From UBA4717 sp002404395 (GTDB lineage Bacteria; Bacillota; Clostridia; Oscillospirales; CAG-272), in contig CALFNW010000107.1 of assembly GCA_937902275.1 (NCBI GenBank), positions 1 to 46,746 on the forward strand: a stretch of 46,746 bases of DNA, given 5' to 3'. This document shows, in pieces, positions 1-8,567 of the stretch (position 1 is the stretch's first letter; each line of letters opens with the position of its first letter). The notes below the pieces were generated by a model, which saw only the letters and a list, made by a program, of their open reading frames with translations, did no database searches and had not been told where the DNA came from. A program made the translations under genes and the position numbers.

Positions 1-60
1 GCTCCTTTCGTCACTCTTTTTTTATTCTCTGTAACACATCTATTGTAATCCTACATTCAT
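1..60 (-). other. Probable 5' flank of a divergent gene lying left of the window
   Basis: Read on the minus strand, the first bases of the window contain AAAGGAG close to the edge, which looks like a ribosome binding site for a gene whose start codon lies just outside. No coding sequence of it is visible. This is inference from the SD-like motif alone. Confidence 0.35.
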
Positions 61-86
61 GCGGTTTCGGAAAAGGGCGGCAAGGC

Positions 87-115
87 TTGAATTTTTTCAA
101 ATTGTATGTTACAAT
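87..115 (+). promoter_or_regulatory. Sigma-A promoter of the acetyltransferase operon
   Basis: TTGAAT at 87-92 and TACAAT at 110-115 are separated by 17 bp, close to the vegetative sigma-A consensus. The start codon of the first gene follows about 50 bp downstream. Confidence 0.7.
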
Positions 116-167
116 ACGGGCGTAACATATTTTGCTTGAATTCCGAAACGTAATGGAGGGTGGGGAA

Positions 168-1340
168 ATGAACGCTGATAGCGAAGCTGTATACTTTGGA
201 AAAGGATATTCCGGGTTGTATGATGATTACATGGATTTTATTAACTATGTTTTCGGATTCAACGGAGCGAATGAAGATTTTAAGAAATTATTGCCGAAGC
301 TATACCGCCCCGAAGATGATCCTTGCGGAAGCTCATACATAGCGCTTGAAAACGGCAAGCTGAAGGCGGCGGTGGGAGCATATTCACTTGATGTTTGCGT
401 TGCGGGAGAAGTGCTCCATACCCGCGGCATCGGCAATGTGGCGGTGCATCCCTATTACCGCTCGAAAGGCTATATGCGAAAGCTTATGGAGCTTGCGGTG
501 GATGACATGGTGCGCGACGGTATTGATTTTTCAGCGCTCGGAGGCAAAAGGCAGAGGTATAATTATTTTTATTTTGAAAAGTGCGGAGAATGTGTATCCT
601 TAAGCCTGAATACCGATAATATGCGCCATGCCCTGAAAGGCGCGCTCATTCAAAACATAGATATAAAAAAGATCGGCTCCGATGATGAAGCCGCTTTAGA
701 CGCCATTGCGGAGCTTGTGCGCAGTCAGCCCTTTTATGCGCTCAGAAAACGCGAAAGGCTGTATGACATACTTACTTCATGGGGAGCGTCGGTATGGTAT
801 GCAGGCGTAAACGAAAGTTTTATCGGGTATGCGTTGGTTAAGGGTGATGAGGTAAGCGAGCTTCTGCTGACAGATGAGGCAAGGCTTGCAGAGTTTTGCG
901 CGGCATTGCTCTCGGCGAGCGGGCGAAGCAGCCTGAGCGTGAAGTTGCCCTCGTTCATGAGCGGGTATATTGACAGACTTTGCCGTATTGCCGAAAATTG
1001 CAGCGCTTTTGCTCCCGAATCGTTTGCGGTATTTAATTTTGAGCGTACGCTTCGCGCCTTCTTTAAGCTGAAGGCGCAGACCTGCAGGACGGTATTGCCG
1101 GACGGGGAACTGACACTGCTCATCCACGGCAGAGCGGGTGACGAGAATCTGTCTATGCGTGTAAGCGGCGGCGTACCGACGGTCGAGCGAAGCGCAGGGA
1201 CTTATGCGCTTGAACTTGACGGACTTGAAGCGATGAATCTGCTGTTTGCCCCCGTTTATCCGAAGCGGAATGAATTGACGGACTTTGCGCGGCTTTGGCT
1301 GCCGCTTCCGATTTATCTGTTCCCGGCGGATACGGTTTGA
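168..1340 (+). CDS. Eis-like GNAT family N-acetyltransferase
   Basis: A 390-residue protein of the two-GNAT-plus-SCP2 type represented by Eis, whose members acetylate amines such as aminoglycosides or protein lysines in the cytoplasm. The acetyl-CoA signature (V-A-V-H-P-Y-Y-R-S-K-G-Y) lies near residue 93, after R-G-I-G-N, and the length fits the family (about 390-410). I chose ATG 168 over an upstream TTG at 132 because GGAGGGTGGGG sits directly before it. It is first in an operon with another acetyltransferase (19 bp downstream) and a deaminase. The family is well supported; the substrate is unknown. Confidence 0.85.
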   Translation: MNADSEAVYFGKGYSGLYDDYMDFINYVFGFNGANEDFKKLLPKLYRPEDDPCGSSYIALENGKLKAAVGAYSLDVCVAGEVLHTRGIGNVAVHPYYRSKGYMRKLMELAVDDMVRDGIDFSALGGKRQRYNYFYFEKCGECVSLSLNTDNMRHALKGALIQNIDIKKIGSDDEAALDAIAELVRSQPFYALRKRERLYDILTSWGASVWYAGVNESFIGYALVKGDEVSELLLTDEARLAEFCAALLSASGRSSLSVKLPSFMSGYIDRLCRIAENCSAFAPESFAVFNFERTLRAFFKLKAQTCRTVLPDGELTLLIHGRAGDENLSMRVSGGVPTVERSAGTYALELDGLEAMNLLFAPVYPKRNELTDFARLWLPLPIYLFPADTV

Positions 1341-1359
1341 AACGCGGAGGTATGACTGT

Positions 1360-1929
1360 ATGACCGAAGAAAAACGGGTAAACAGGATATGTGAGACTGC
1401 GCGCCTTTTCCTGCGGGAGCTTAAGATCGACGATTTTGAAGCGCTGTATTCGGTACTTGCCGACTCCGACATTATGAGGCATTATCCGTACACTTTTGAC
1501 GAGGCAAGGGTGCAGGCATGGATAGCAAAAAATCTTGAACGTTACAGAGTCTTCGGCTTTGGACTGTGGGCGGTATGTTTAAAGGAAAGCGGCGTTATGA
1601 TCGGGGACTGCGGACTTACGATGCAAAATATCAACGGCACCGTTCTGCCGGAGATCGGTTATCACATCGCCAAGGCGCATCAACGTCTCGGGTATGCAAA
1701 AGAGGCGGCAAGCGCCGTTCGGGATTGGACCTTTTCTCACACACCGTTTATGACGGTATACTCTTATATGAAAAAAGAAAACATTCCGTCGTCGGCAACT
1801 GCCGCTGCGATCGGTATGCGGTATATTGAGGAGTATACCGACAGCGAAGGCGAGGAGACTGTTGTATATGCAATCTCGCGCAAAGAGCTGCGCGAATGTC
1901 CGGCTGTTGAGAAAACGGTCGGTATTTGA
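1360..1929 (+). CDS. RimJ/RimL-type GNAT acetyltransferase
   Basis: A 189-residue protein with the layout of the RimJ/RimL group (E-T-A-R-L-F-L-R-E at the N-terminus, then the acetyl-CoA loop R-L-G-Y-A-K-E-A). Relatives acetylate ribosomal protein N-termini, antibiotics or other amines; nothing here fixes the substrate. The start at 1360 is preceded by GCGGAGG; an earlier ATG at 1352 gives only a three-codon ORF. It follows the Eis-like gene by 19 bp and precedes the deaminase gene, so the three are probably co-transcribed. Confidence 0.85.
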   Translation: MTEEKRVNRICETARLFLRELKIDDFEALYSVLADSDIMRHYPYTFDEARVQAWIAKNLERYRVFGFGLWAVCLKESGVMIGDCGLTMQNINGTVLPEIGYHIAKAHQRLGYAKEAASAVRDWTFSHTPFMTVYSYMKKENIPSSATAAAIGMRYIEEYTDSEGEETVVYAISRKELRECPAVEKTVGI

Positions 1930-1946
1930 GCCGCCGACGGCGGCAG
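1930..1946 (+). promoter_or_regulatory. Leader hairpin before the deaminase gene
   Basis: GCCGCC-gac-GGCGGC begins at the base after the stop codon of the upstream acetyltransferase and is followed by AGGGGA as SD and the start codon at 1958. It is one of a recurring family of short GC hairpins placed just before the SD in this window. Confidence 0.5.
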
Positions 1947-1957
1947 GGGAAACTATT

Positions 1958-2383
1958 ATGGACATATGGGAAAAACTGTATGAGAAGGCAAAGGCGGAAT
2001 ATCATCCCGAAGATGTGACACCGTTTGTATACGCACATCATGTGGTATGCGCACTTGAAAGCGAAAACGGGGAGATCTATACAGGTTTCTGCATTGAAGC
2101 CTGCAGCGGTGTTATGAATTTGTGCGCCGAGAGGGTTGCCGCGCTGAATATGTATGTGAACAGCGGTCAGACGGTCATTAAGCGTATGATCGCCTTCAGA
2201 GACGCGCCGCCGAGCGGTGGCGGCAGCGGTATGCCCTGCGGCGCCTGCCGGGAATTTCTGCTGCAGCTTTCTCCTGAAAACCGCGATACGGAGATCATGG
2301 TCGACTACGAAACTCGTGAAACCGTAACTCTCGGTAAGCTCATGCCCGATTGGTGGGGAGACGAGCGATATCAAAACGCTTGA
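1958..2383 (+). CDS. Cytidine deaminase family protein (blasticidin-S deaminase-like)
   Basis: A 141-residue protein with both zinc motifs of the cytidine deaminase fold: C-A-E at 56-58 (Cys ligand and catalytic Glu) and P-C-G-A-C at 93-97 (two Cys ligands). Members hydrolytically deaminate cytidine or related nucleosides. The segment G-E-I-Y-T-G and the short C-terminus resemble blasticidin-S deaminases as much as housekeeping Cdd, so the substrate could be cytidine or a nucleoside antibiotic. ATG 1958 is chosen because it has AGGGGA upstream; the longer upstream frame overlaps the previous gene. Last gene of the operon. Confidence 0.8.
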   Translation: MDIWEKLYEKAKAEYHPEDVTPFVYAHHVVCALESENGEIYTGFCIEACSGVMNLCAERVAALNMYVNSGQTVIKRMIAFRDAPPSGGGSGMPCGACREFLLQLSPENRDTEIMVDYETRETVTLGKLMPDWWGDERYQNA

Positions 2384-2392
2384 CAAAAAGAC

Positions 2393-2480
2393 AAAGACGC
2401 TTTCACCTTGTCCGAGTCTGCGCTCAAAGTGCGGAAATTCATCCGCAACTTCGGGTAGGCTCGGAAATGAAAGCGTCTTT
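2393..2480. terminator. Long interrupted hairpin between convergent genes
   Basis: A 12-bp perfect stem (2393-2404 with 2469-2480, AAAGACGCTTTC and its complement) encloses a second stem (TCCGAG 2411-2416 with CTCGGA 2460-2465) and an inner hairpin around 2427-2450. The plus-strand arm runs into TTTTTATT. It lies between the convergent deaminase and merR genes and probably terminates both. Confidence 0.6.
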
Positions 2481-2483
2481 TTA

Positions 2484-3317
2484 TTATTCGGTTATCTTTT
2501 CAAACGGTATTGAGATCTCGGTCACGAATTTGCTTGTATCGTTTGTGAAGCCGTAGTCTATCATCGTGATCTCGCGGGAGAAGCCCGACGGTTGCAGACC
2601 GTGCTCACACATATATGAATCGAGCTTCGCGTACTGTGCCGCTGCTTCGGCATGGCTTCCGCAAAAGCGTATACTGACGCACGGAGTCTGAGAAAATTTA
2701 AACACCCTGCCGTCAAATCTGTCCTCGTCATCGAGTATCAGAAAGACCTCGTCGTATGAATCGTATTTTCTTTCGATGAGATGTTCTTTGGAAATTCCGA
2801 CGCCGACTTTTCCGAGAAAGATCAATGCTTCATGTTGCGACTGTTCAAGCTTACGTATAGGATCTTCAAGATCGAGCGAACCCGTCAGCCTGAGCGGTTC
2901 GCTTATTTTGGCTATTCTCATAACCGGCAGAGTAAGCTCCTTTACTGTGTCAAGCGTTGAGCTTTCGGCGTCCTTAAGCCGCCTGAGATTATTGTCTATC
3001 TTTTGGTTGATCCGTTCAAGCTCCGCGATACGTTCCTCCACTGCGGCTTTTTGACGCAGAAGCTTCTCGCTTATCTTATCAAGCTCGCGGTTGCTTAAAA
3101 AATCGCGTATTTCTTCAAGCGGCATATCGAGCGCGCGCAGATATCTTATCGTGTTGAGCACCTCAAACTGACGTGGACCGTAGTAACGGTATCCGGTGTC
3201 GGGATCGGTATATTCGGGTTTTAATAAGCCTGCGGTTTCATAATGACGCAGACTGCCGATGCCTATGTGAAAGAGCCTTGCGATATCTCCGATCTTGAAC
3301 AGCTGACGTTTATCCAT
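2484..3317 (-). CDS. MerR-family regulator with GyrI-like ligand-binding domain
   Basis: A 277-residue regulator. Residues 1-70 form a MerR winged helix (F-K-I-G-D-I-A-R-L-F, then L-R-H-Y-E and D-T-G-Y-R-Y-Y), followed by a coiled coil at about 75-120 and a C-terminal domain of the BmrR/GyrI type that binds drug-like ligands. ATG 3317 has GGGG six bases upstream; an alternative ATG at 3329 has no clear SD. It lies 53 bp downstream of the MATE pump gene on the same strand. The pump promoter has the 19-bp spacer and dyad that MerR proteins act on, so it is probably a drug-responsive activator of the operon and of itself. Confidence 0.88.
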   Translation of the reverse strand: MDKRQLFKIGDIARLFHIGIGSLRHYETAGLLKPEYTDPDTGYRYYGPRQFEVLNTIRYLRALDMPLEEIRDFLSNRELDKISEKLLRQKAAVEERIAELERINQKIDNNLRRLKDAESSTLDTVKELTLPVMRIAKISEPLRLTGSLDLEDPIRKLEQSQHEALIFLGKVGVGISKEHLIERKYDSYDEVFLILDDEDRFDGRVFKFSQTPCVSIRFCGSHAEAAAQYAKLDSYMCEHGLQPSGFSREITMIDYGFTNDTSKFVTEISIPFEKITE

Positions 3318-3364
3318 GCTAATCCCCATGCCGGCGAAGCCGACTCAAAAAGCGAATGTAAATC
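3318..3364 (-). promoter_or_regulatory. Leader hairpin element before merR
   Basis: On the minus strand: T-rich tract with TTCGCTTTTTGAG, then hairpin GTCGGC-ttc-GCCGGC-like at 3330-3344, then CATGGGG as SD. It closely matches the element before the MFS gene at 13122-13167. Confidence 0.5.
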
Positions 3365-3370
3365 TTCGGT

Positions 3371-4759
3371 TCAGCAACGCTGAGCCTGCTCAGCAGAGAC
3401 CGCGCAATCGTGTTGATCCTTTGAGCGTTTGGTTATGACCGAATATGCGATGACGCAGATCATCACCGAAAGCAAAGAGCCTGCGGCGGTTGCAAGTCCC
3501 ATAGGAAACAGTGTTTCGGGAAACAACTTAGACGTGAGGTATGCACCGGGTATGCGCACAAGCACGATCGCTGTGATATTATGCAGAAATGAAAGCAGCG
3601 ATTTGTTGCAGGCGCAGAAATACCCGCTGAAGCAAAAATGTATCCCGGCAAACAAACAGTCAAGGATGTAACCGCGCAGATACTGACCGCCGAGTCTCAC
3701 TACCTCCGCTCCGCCCTCGGCGCCGACATCCGTAAACAGTGCTACTATCGGTTCTGCAATAAATTGGATCGCGATCGAGACGATAAGCCCGAAGCCCGCG
3801 GCGATAAAAATTGCATAGCGCAGTGTCAGACGTGCTCGCTCCTCCTTATGCGCTCCGATATTCTGAGCGCACAGCGCCGATACCGTTGAAAGCATCGAAG
3901 ATGGTACAAGAAAAAGAAAACCGATGATCTTTTCAACTATCCCGACCGCCGCCGCTTGGTTTAATCCGCGCTTGTTGGCAATTATCGTGATTACGATAAA
4001 CGCGATCTGTATTAACCCATCCTGCGCCGCAATCGGTACTCCGATGCCAAGAAGCCTTTTCATTACTGTCCGTTCAGGCTTCAGGTCGCTTTTGGACAAG
4101 CGGATGCCGCTTGATTGTCTGCGAATCATAATAAGGGATAGAATAACGCTGAAAGCCTGCGAAAGCGTGGTGCCGAGCGCCGCGCCGACCGGACCGAGTC
4201 CGAGCGCGCCGATAAACAGATAGTCGAGTCCGATGTTAGCGGCGCACGCGGCGGCGATAAAATACATCGGACTTTTGGAGTCGCCGAGTCCGCGAAATAT
4301 CGAGCTGATTATGTTGTATGCGGTAATAAACGGGATGCCGATGAAGCAAACGGTAAGATATTTTACGGTGCCGTCAAACGCTTCTGCGGGAGTGGACATT
4401 ACCGATACTATCGATCTGACCGAGAGCAAAAGGAGGGCGGTCAGCACAAGCGACAGCGACATGAACAACGTGACCGTGTTTCCGATGCATTTGGAAGCAC
4501 CCTTGCGGTCTCCGCCTCCGACCGACTGCCCGATGCTGACCGTTGCGCCCATGGCAAGTCCCACTAGCATGACGGTGAGCATATGCATGATCTGCGAGCC
4601 GATCGACACTGCGGTGGTTGCCGCGACCGGTTCGTATCTTCCGATGATAAACAGATCCGCCATTCCGTACAGTGTCTGTAAAAAATATGAGAGCAGGTAT
4701 GGGAGCGAGAAGTAAACAATATTTTTGAAAACGTTTCCGCTTGTCAGATTCTTTTCCAT
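3371..4759 (-). CDS. MATE family multidrug efflux transporter
   Basis: A 462-residue integral membrane protein of the MATE (NorM/DinF-like) family, normal length, with about 12 hydrophobic segments in two similar halves. Typical family stretches include N-x-x-Y-F-S-L-P-Y near the start and G-A-A-L-G-T-T-L-S-Q in the middle. MATE proteins export drugs or metabolites using Na+ or H+ gradients. The start ATG has GGAG upstream. Promoter and operator lie at 4799-4829, and the MerR regulator follows in the same transcript. Confidence 0.92.
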   Translation of the reverse strand: MEKNLTSGNVFKNIVYFSLPYLLSYFLQTLYGMADLFIIGRYEPVAATTAVSIGSQIMHMLTVMLVGLAMGATVSIGQSVGGGDRKGASKCIGNTVTLFMSLSLVLTALLLLSVRSIVSVMSTPAEAFDGTVKYLTVCFIGIPFITAYNIISSIFRGLGDSKSPMYFIAAACAANIGLDYLFIGALGLGPVGAALGTTLSQAFSVILSLIMIRRQSSGIRLSKSDLKPERTVMKRLLGIGVPIAAQDGLIQIAFIVITIIANKRGLNQAAAVGIVEKIIGFLFLVPSSMLSTVSALCAQNIGAHKEERARLTLRYAIFIAAGFGLIVSIAIQFIAEPIVALFTDVGAEGGAEVVRLGGQYLRGYILDCLFAGIHFCFSGYFCACNKSLLSFLHNITAIVLVRIPGAYLTSKLFPETLFPMGLATAAGSLLSVMICVIAYSVITKRSKDQHDCAVSAEQAQRC

Positions 4760-4798
4760 AAATGACTCCGTGACGATTGATTTTTGGTTGACGGCTAT

Positions 4799-4829
4799 AT
4801 TATAAACTCTAACACCGTTGTAGAGTCAA
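4799..4829 (-). promoter_or_regulatory. MerR-type promoter/operator (19-bp spacer) of the MATE-merR operon
   Basis: On the minus strand, TTGACT (4824-4829) and TATAAT (4799-4804) are perfect or near-perfect boxes but are separated by 19 bp. The spacer holds a dyad, CTCTA-9 nt-TAGAG. Over-long spacers with a central dyad are the hallmark of promoters activated by DNA distortion by MerR proteins. Confidence 0.85.
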
Positions 4830-5005
4830 GCATGTTCATACAATTGTTACAAAAGGCAGGGGACATTTCAGATATTACGTCGAGCTTTCCGATAATACTT
4901 TGCGGTGTTCGGGCAGCTTTCCGATTCTTTTGGCAATATGCATTTTTTGTGAAATATGCATAAAAAAACGGCTGAAAATTTGGCAGAGCCGACACGATAA
5001 TTTTG
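4830..5005. other. Intergenic region without a convincing gene
   Basis: Between the divergent MATE and SLH-protein promoters. An ATGCAT pair separated by a T-rich loop (about 4938-4962) is the only structure noticed. A minus-strand open frame here has no start signal or recognisable sequence. Confidence 0.4.
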
Positions 5006-5034
5006 TTGACTTGAGTATTTTCAGATGATATAAT
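5006..5034 (+). promoter_or_regulatory. Sigma-A promoter of the SLH beta-helix protein gene
   Basis: TTGACT at 5006-5011, 17-bp spacer, TATAAT at 5029-5034. The inferred start of transcription is near 5041, about 100 bp before the start codon. Confidence 0.85.
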
Positions 5035-5052
5035 CGAATCGAGATGTGGAGG

Positions 5053-5093
5053 AGAGTTGCCGTGCGCGAGCACGGATAACTCTTTAATTTTTT
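5053..5093 (+). terminator. Leader hairpin with T-run, possible attenuator
   Basis: AGAGTT (5053-5058) pairs with AACTCT (5078-5083). Inside it CCGTGC-GCGA-GCACGG forms a GNRA-capped stem, and a T-rich tract ends at 5093. It lies about 12 nt after the inferred transcription start and before the gene, so it may act as an attenuator or 5' stabiliser. Confidence 0.5.
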
Positions 5094-5138
5094 CTCGGAA
5101 TAGGTCTTGGAGCATTCCGGACACTCAGAAAGGATGTA

Positions 5139-8100
5139 ATGATGAAAAAAGTAATCGCCGTTATTCTCGCGGCGCTGATGCTTGTGACGGTAATTCCGCT
5201 TGCGGTATCGGCGGCGGATGACTTTAAGGTATACGGTCCTCTGACGCTTGAAGGCAAATTCGCGTATGAAACCGTAGACTTTGCCGTTTCCTCGGAAAAG
5301 GAAGGAAACACCGCGTTTCTGCGTTGCAAGGCAAGTGCGGGAGCTTATACGAACGATCAGCTCAAGTTTACGTTTATCCCGGATTTCTCGCTTACCGAGT
5401 ATCCGATCGTACTTGTGTCGTATCGTTCGAATTCAAACAGCAGCGTCATCGACGTGACTCTCAGAGGCGAAAAGCTTGAAAAGTGGCCCGACAGTCACCC
5501 GACAAATCAGGGCGACGGCAAATGGCACAAGCTTATCGTTGACATCAACACGATAACCGGCGGAAACGGAACGGTCACGCCCGGACTGCTCGTGGATTTC
5601 TGTATGAAGCCTTTCGGTGCCGGCAACAAAACGCTTGCTTCGGACGTATACTTTGACGTCGAATACATTGCCTGCTTTAAGACCAAGGCGGAAGCAGAGA
5701 ATTTCGTTTATGCGGGCGAGGCGAACTACGAGATCGAGCTTCCCGATGTAGAAGGCTTTTTCTATGAGCTTGCCGATGAAGCGACTATCAATAATTATAT
5801 GGAGCTTACCGAAAAGCGTATTGAGGAGATTAAAAATTCTCCCACCGAGGTTGAAGTTACGGGACAGAAATACTACGTTTCCGCTTCGGGTAACGACAGC
5901 AACGACGGTAAAACTCCCGAAACGGCGTGGAGATCGATCGCAAAGGTCAATTCCATGCGGCTTGCTCCCGGAAGCGGAGTGTTTTTCAAGCGCGGAGACA
6001 GCTTCCGCACCGTTGAGTCGCTTGAGACCTATCAGGGAATAACCTATTCGGCATACGGCGAGGGCGAAAAGCCTCAGATAATCTGCTCGCTCGATGCTTC
6101 CGACGCGTCGTGCTGGACCTTGACCGATACGGCAAATATTTACCGTTATAACGAGTTCATTCCCGACGAGCGCGACGTAGGCACTATCGTGTTCGACGGC
6201 GGCAAGGCATGGGGCGTTCAGGTCCAGCAGAAAACAAACGGCGAGCGCCTAAACAGCGGTTATGTTTACAACGGACTTGAGTGGTTTTCGACCACAACAG
6301 GCAAATTCGACGGTTACCGCGACCTGGATCACAATCTTGAATTTTATCACGATTGGGACAACGACACGCTCTATCTTTACTGCGAGGGCGGAAATCCGGG
6401 CGAAGTGTTCGGACACATTGAGATAGTTGATAAGGGCCACGGCATCAAAGGCAGCGGCGTAGACGTAACTATAGACAATCTTTCGATATACGGTACAGGC
6501 AGCCACGGCATCGGATACGGAAACGTTAAGAATCTTACCGTTCAGAACTGCACCTTCTATTGGATCGGCGGCTCTATTCAGGGCAAGGGTATAATGGATC
6601 GCGACTACGGCACGCGTTTCGGAAATGCGGTCGAATCCTACGGTTCAAGCTACAATTTCAAGATACTCAACAACTATGCATCTCAGGTATACGACTGCTG
6701 TTGGACGGTCCAATGCGGCAAGAATGCTGAAATGAAAGATATTGAAATGGCGGGAAATGTTTCGGAATTCTGCAATACCGGTCTTGAGGTATGGAATTCC
6801 GAGGGAGTTGTCGAAAACATGGATCTGCACGACAATATCACGCGTTTCAACGGCTACGGCTGGAGCCATCAGCGTCCGAACAAGGACGGCAACTTCTTCT
6901 ACGGAGCTTCCGCGACCGACAACGTATACAAGAACAACAATGTCTGCAATAACCTCAACCTGTTTGCTTCGACAAACGCATTGCTCGTGTGCGCAACTGC
7001 CAAGGATCAGTACAATTTCCACGACAACGTATACGTTATGGAAAACAACAAGCGGCTCGGCGGAGTGGCAAAGGATCCCGGAAAGGGCGTCGGTCCGCAA
7101 ACGAATATTTCATATACGATGAGCAATATCAAAAGAGCTTATGCCGGCGGCTTTGAACCCGGAAGCAAGTTCTATTATACCGAGCCGAATCCGCTCGGAG
7201 ATATGTATGCTCAGAACAAGCAGTACATTATCCCGACCGAACCGAACGTCGATACCACCGCAATATTCACCGATGTTAAGTCGGGATTCTGGGGAGCAGA
7301 GTCGATCAATTACGTATATAAAAACGGGCTGTTCGGCGGCATTTCCAAAAACGAATTTGCTCCCGATATGACCATGACCCGCGCGATGCTCGTTACGGTG
7401 CTCAACCGCCTCTCGGGCGAGGGCGCGGCTATGCCTAAAACCAGACCTTATGAGGACGTTCGGATCAACGCATGGTATGCCGGAGTTGTTGATTGGGCAA
7501 AACGCAGCGATATCATTGATGACGGCGATAATTTCCGACCCGACGACAATGTTACCCGTGAAGAGCTTGCCGAAATGCTTTACCGTTATGCAGTGTATAA
7601 ATGCAAGACGCTTCCCGAGACCAAAACGCTTGAATTTGCCGACGCCGCAGAGGTCAGCGCCGGCAGAGAAGCAGCGCTCAGCTTCTGTATTGAAAGCGGA
7701 GTAATAACCGGTTATACTGACAAGACCGTTAAGCCGCGGAACAATGCGACGAGAACCGAAGTCGCTACTATGATAATGCGTTTTGCCAAGTTCATCAAGG
7801 CGTCTCCGATCGACTATGACATGGTCGCGGAAGCAGTGAAAAAAGGCAGCACCGTTTATTATGCAAGCGATATTGCGCTTCTTGCGGCAAACACGGGTAT
7901 TACTGGCGGACTTTCGGCAGACGGAAAGTATTATACGACGTCGGCTAAAGCCGGAGCGTACGAAAACAATGATCTTGTGCTTGTGTTCGGCTCGGATGAG
8001 ATAGACCTGACCGAAAAGCCGTTTGTCAGAATCGGATATAAAACAAACAGCTCAGCCGGAAAATTTGATGTGTCATCACGCAGTATGATCGGAGAAAGCT

Positions 8101-8336
8101 GGCTCGGCACTCAGCCTGCCGTTTCGGCAGACGGCAGTATGCACGATCTGTTCTTTACGATAAACGATCTCAGCGGCGGTGCGGGAGCGCTTCGCGCGGG
8201 AGACAAGACCGCGCGCCTCTGGTTCAAGCCGTTCGGAGGAACCGTTACGCTTAACTCAGACAAATACTTTGATATTGCATATATCGTATTTGCAAAAAGC
8301 GATCTTGCGGCAAGAAATATTGAAGTGGAATTCTGA
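5139..8336 (+). CDS. Secreted SLH-anchored right-handed beta-helix protein
   Basis: A 1065-residue exported protein. Residues 1-26 are a signal peptide ending V-S-A-A. Residues 28-192 form a recurring module ending Y-I-A-C-F-K-T-K-A-E-A. A right-handed parallel beta-helix runs from about 244 (Y-Y-V-S-A-S-G-N-D-S) to 690, as in polysaccharide lyases and related enzymes. Three SLH repeats follow at about 707-885 (each F-x-D, then T-R-x-E-like), which bind secondary cell-wall polymer. A second copy of the module fills 904-1065. It is paralogous to the dockerin protein at 20567-24670. AAAGG precedes ATG 5139. A role on plant or host polysaccharide is inferred; the catalytic type cannot be read off. 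Confidence 0.85.
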   Translation: MMKKVIAVILAALMLVTVIPLAVSAADDFKVYGPLTLEGKFAYETVDFAVSSEKEGNTAFLRCKASAGAYTNDQLKFTFIPDFSLTEYPIVLVSYRSNSNSSVIDVTLRGEKLEKWPDSHPTNQGDGKWHKLIVDINTITGGNGTVTPGLLVDFCMKPFGAGNKTLASDVYFDVEYIACFKTKAEAENFVYAGEANYEIELPDVEGFFYELADEATINNYMELTEKRIEEIKNSPTEVEVTGQKYYVSASGNDSNDGKTPETAWRSIAKVNSMRLAPGSGVFFKRGDSFRTVESLETYQGITYSAYGEGEKPQIICSLDASDASCWTLTDTANIYRYNEFIPDERDVGTIVFDGGKAWGVQVQQKTNGERLNSGYVYNGLEWFSTTTGKFDGYRDLDHNLEFYHDWDNDTLYLYCEGGNPGEVFGHIEIVDKGHGIKGSGVDVTIDNLSIYGTGSHGIGYGNVKNLTVQNCTFYWIGGSIQGKGIMDRDYGTRFGNAVESYGSSYNFKILNNYASQVYDCCWTVQCGKNAEMKDIEMAGNVSEFCNTGLEVWNSEGVVENMDLHDNITRFNGYGWSHQRPNKDGNFFYGASATDNVYKNNNVCNNLNLFASTNALLVCATAKDQYNFHDNVYVMENNKRLGGVAKDPGKGVGPQTNISYTMSNIKRAYAGGFEPGSKFYYTEPNPLGDMYAQNKQYIIPTEPNVDTTAIFTDVKSGFWGAESINYVYKNGLFGGISKNEFAPDMTMTRAMLVTVLNRLSGEGAAMPKTRPYEDVRINAWYAGVVDWAKRSDIIDDGDNFRPDDNVTREELAEMLYRYAVYKCKTLPETKTLEFADAAEVSAGREAALSFCIESGVITGYTDKTVKPRNNATRTEVATMIMRFAKFIKASPIDYDMVAEAVKKGSTVYYASDIALLAANTGITGGLSADGKYYTTSAKAGAYENNDLVLVFGSDEIDLTEKPFVRIGYKTNSSAGKFDVSSRSMIGESWLGTQPAVSADGSMHDLFFTINDLSGGAGALRAGDKTARLWFKPFGGTVTLNSDKYFDIAYIVFAKSDLAARNIEVEF

Positions 8337-8346
8337 TCTCACGATT

Positions 8347-8385
8347 TCCGGGGGTGACTCATCCGAGGCGCCCCCGGAGTTTTTT
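8347..8385 (+). terminator. Intrinsic terminator after the SLH beta-helix gene
   Basis: CCGGGGG (8348-8354) pairs with CCCCCGG (8371-8377), followed by AGTTTTTTG. It starts about ten bases after the stop codon. Confidence 0.85.
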
Positions 8386-8477
8386 GCTTGTCTTGCTTTT
8401 TGCATATTGATGTTAACGCAAACGCCCGGTTGCGCGGTGACCGTCCCGCTAAAAATCGGATAAATTTCCAAAATCTA

Positions 8478-8506
8478 TTGAAATTGAAAAACTATTATGC
8501 TATTAT
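8478..8506 (+). promoter_or_regulatory. Promoter of the TIM-barrel isomerase gene
   Basis: TTGAAA at 8478-8483, 17-bp spacer, TATTAT at 8501-8506, about 60 bp before the start codon. Confidence 0.7.
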
Positions 8507-8567
8507 AGTCATGACGGCGGTCGTTTGCGGATACCGTCAATTTATATGTTTGAAAGGGAACATTGTT

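Noticed and set aside
777..1472. 231-codon minus-strand frame in the first operon
   Set aside because: Overlaps two clear acetyltransferase genes and has no recognisable sequence.
4795..5124. 109-codon minus-strand frame upstream of the MATE gene
   Set aside because: It runs through the MATE operator and the SLH gene promoter, and has no SD or homology.
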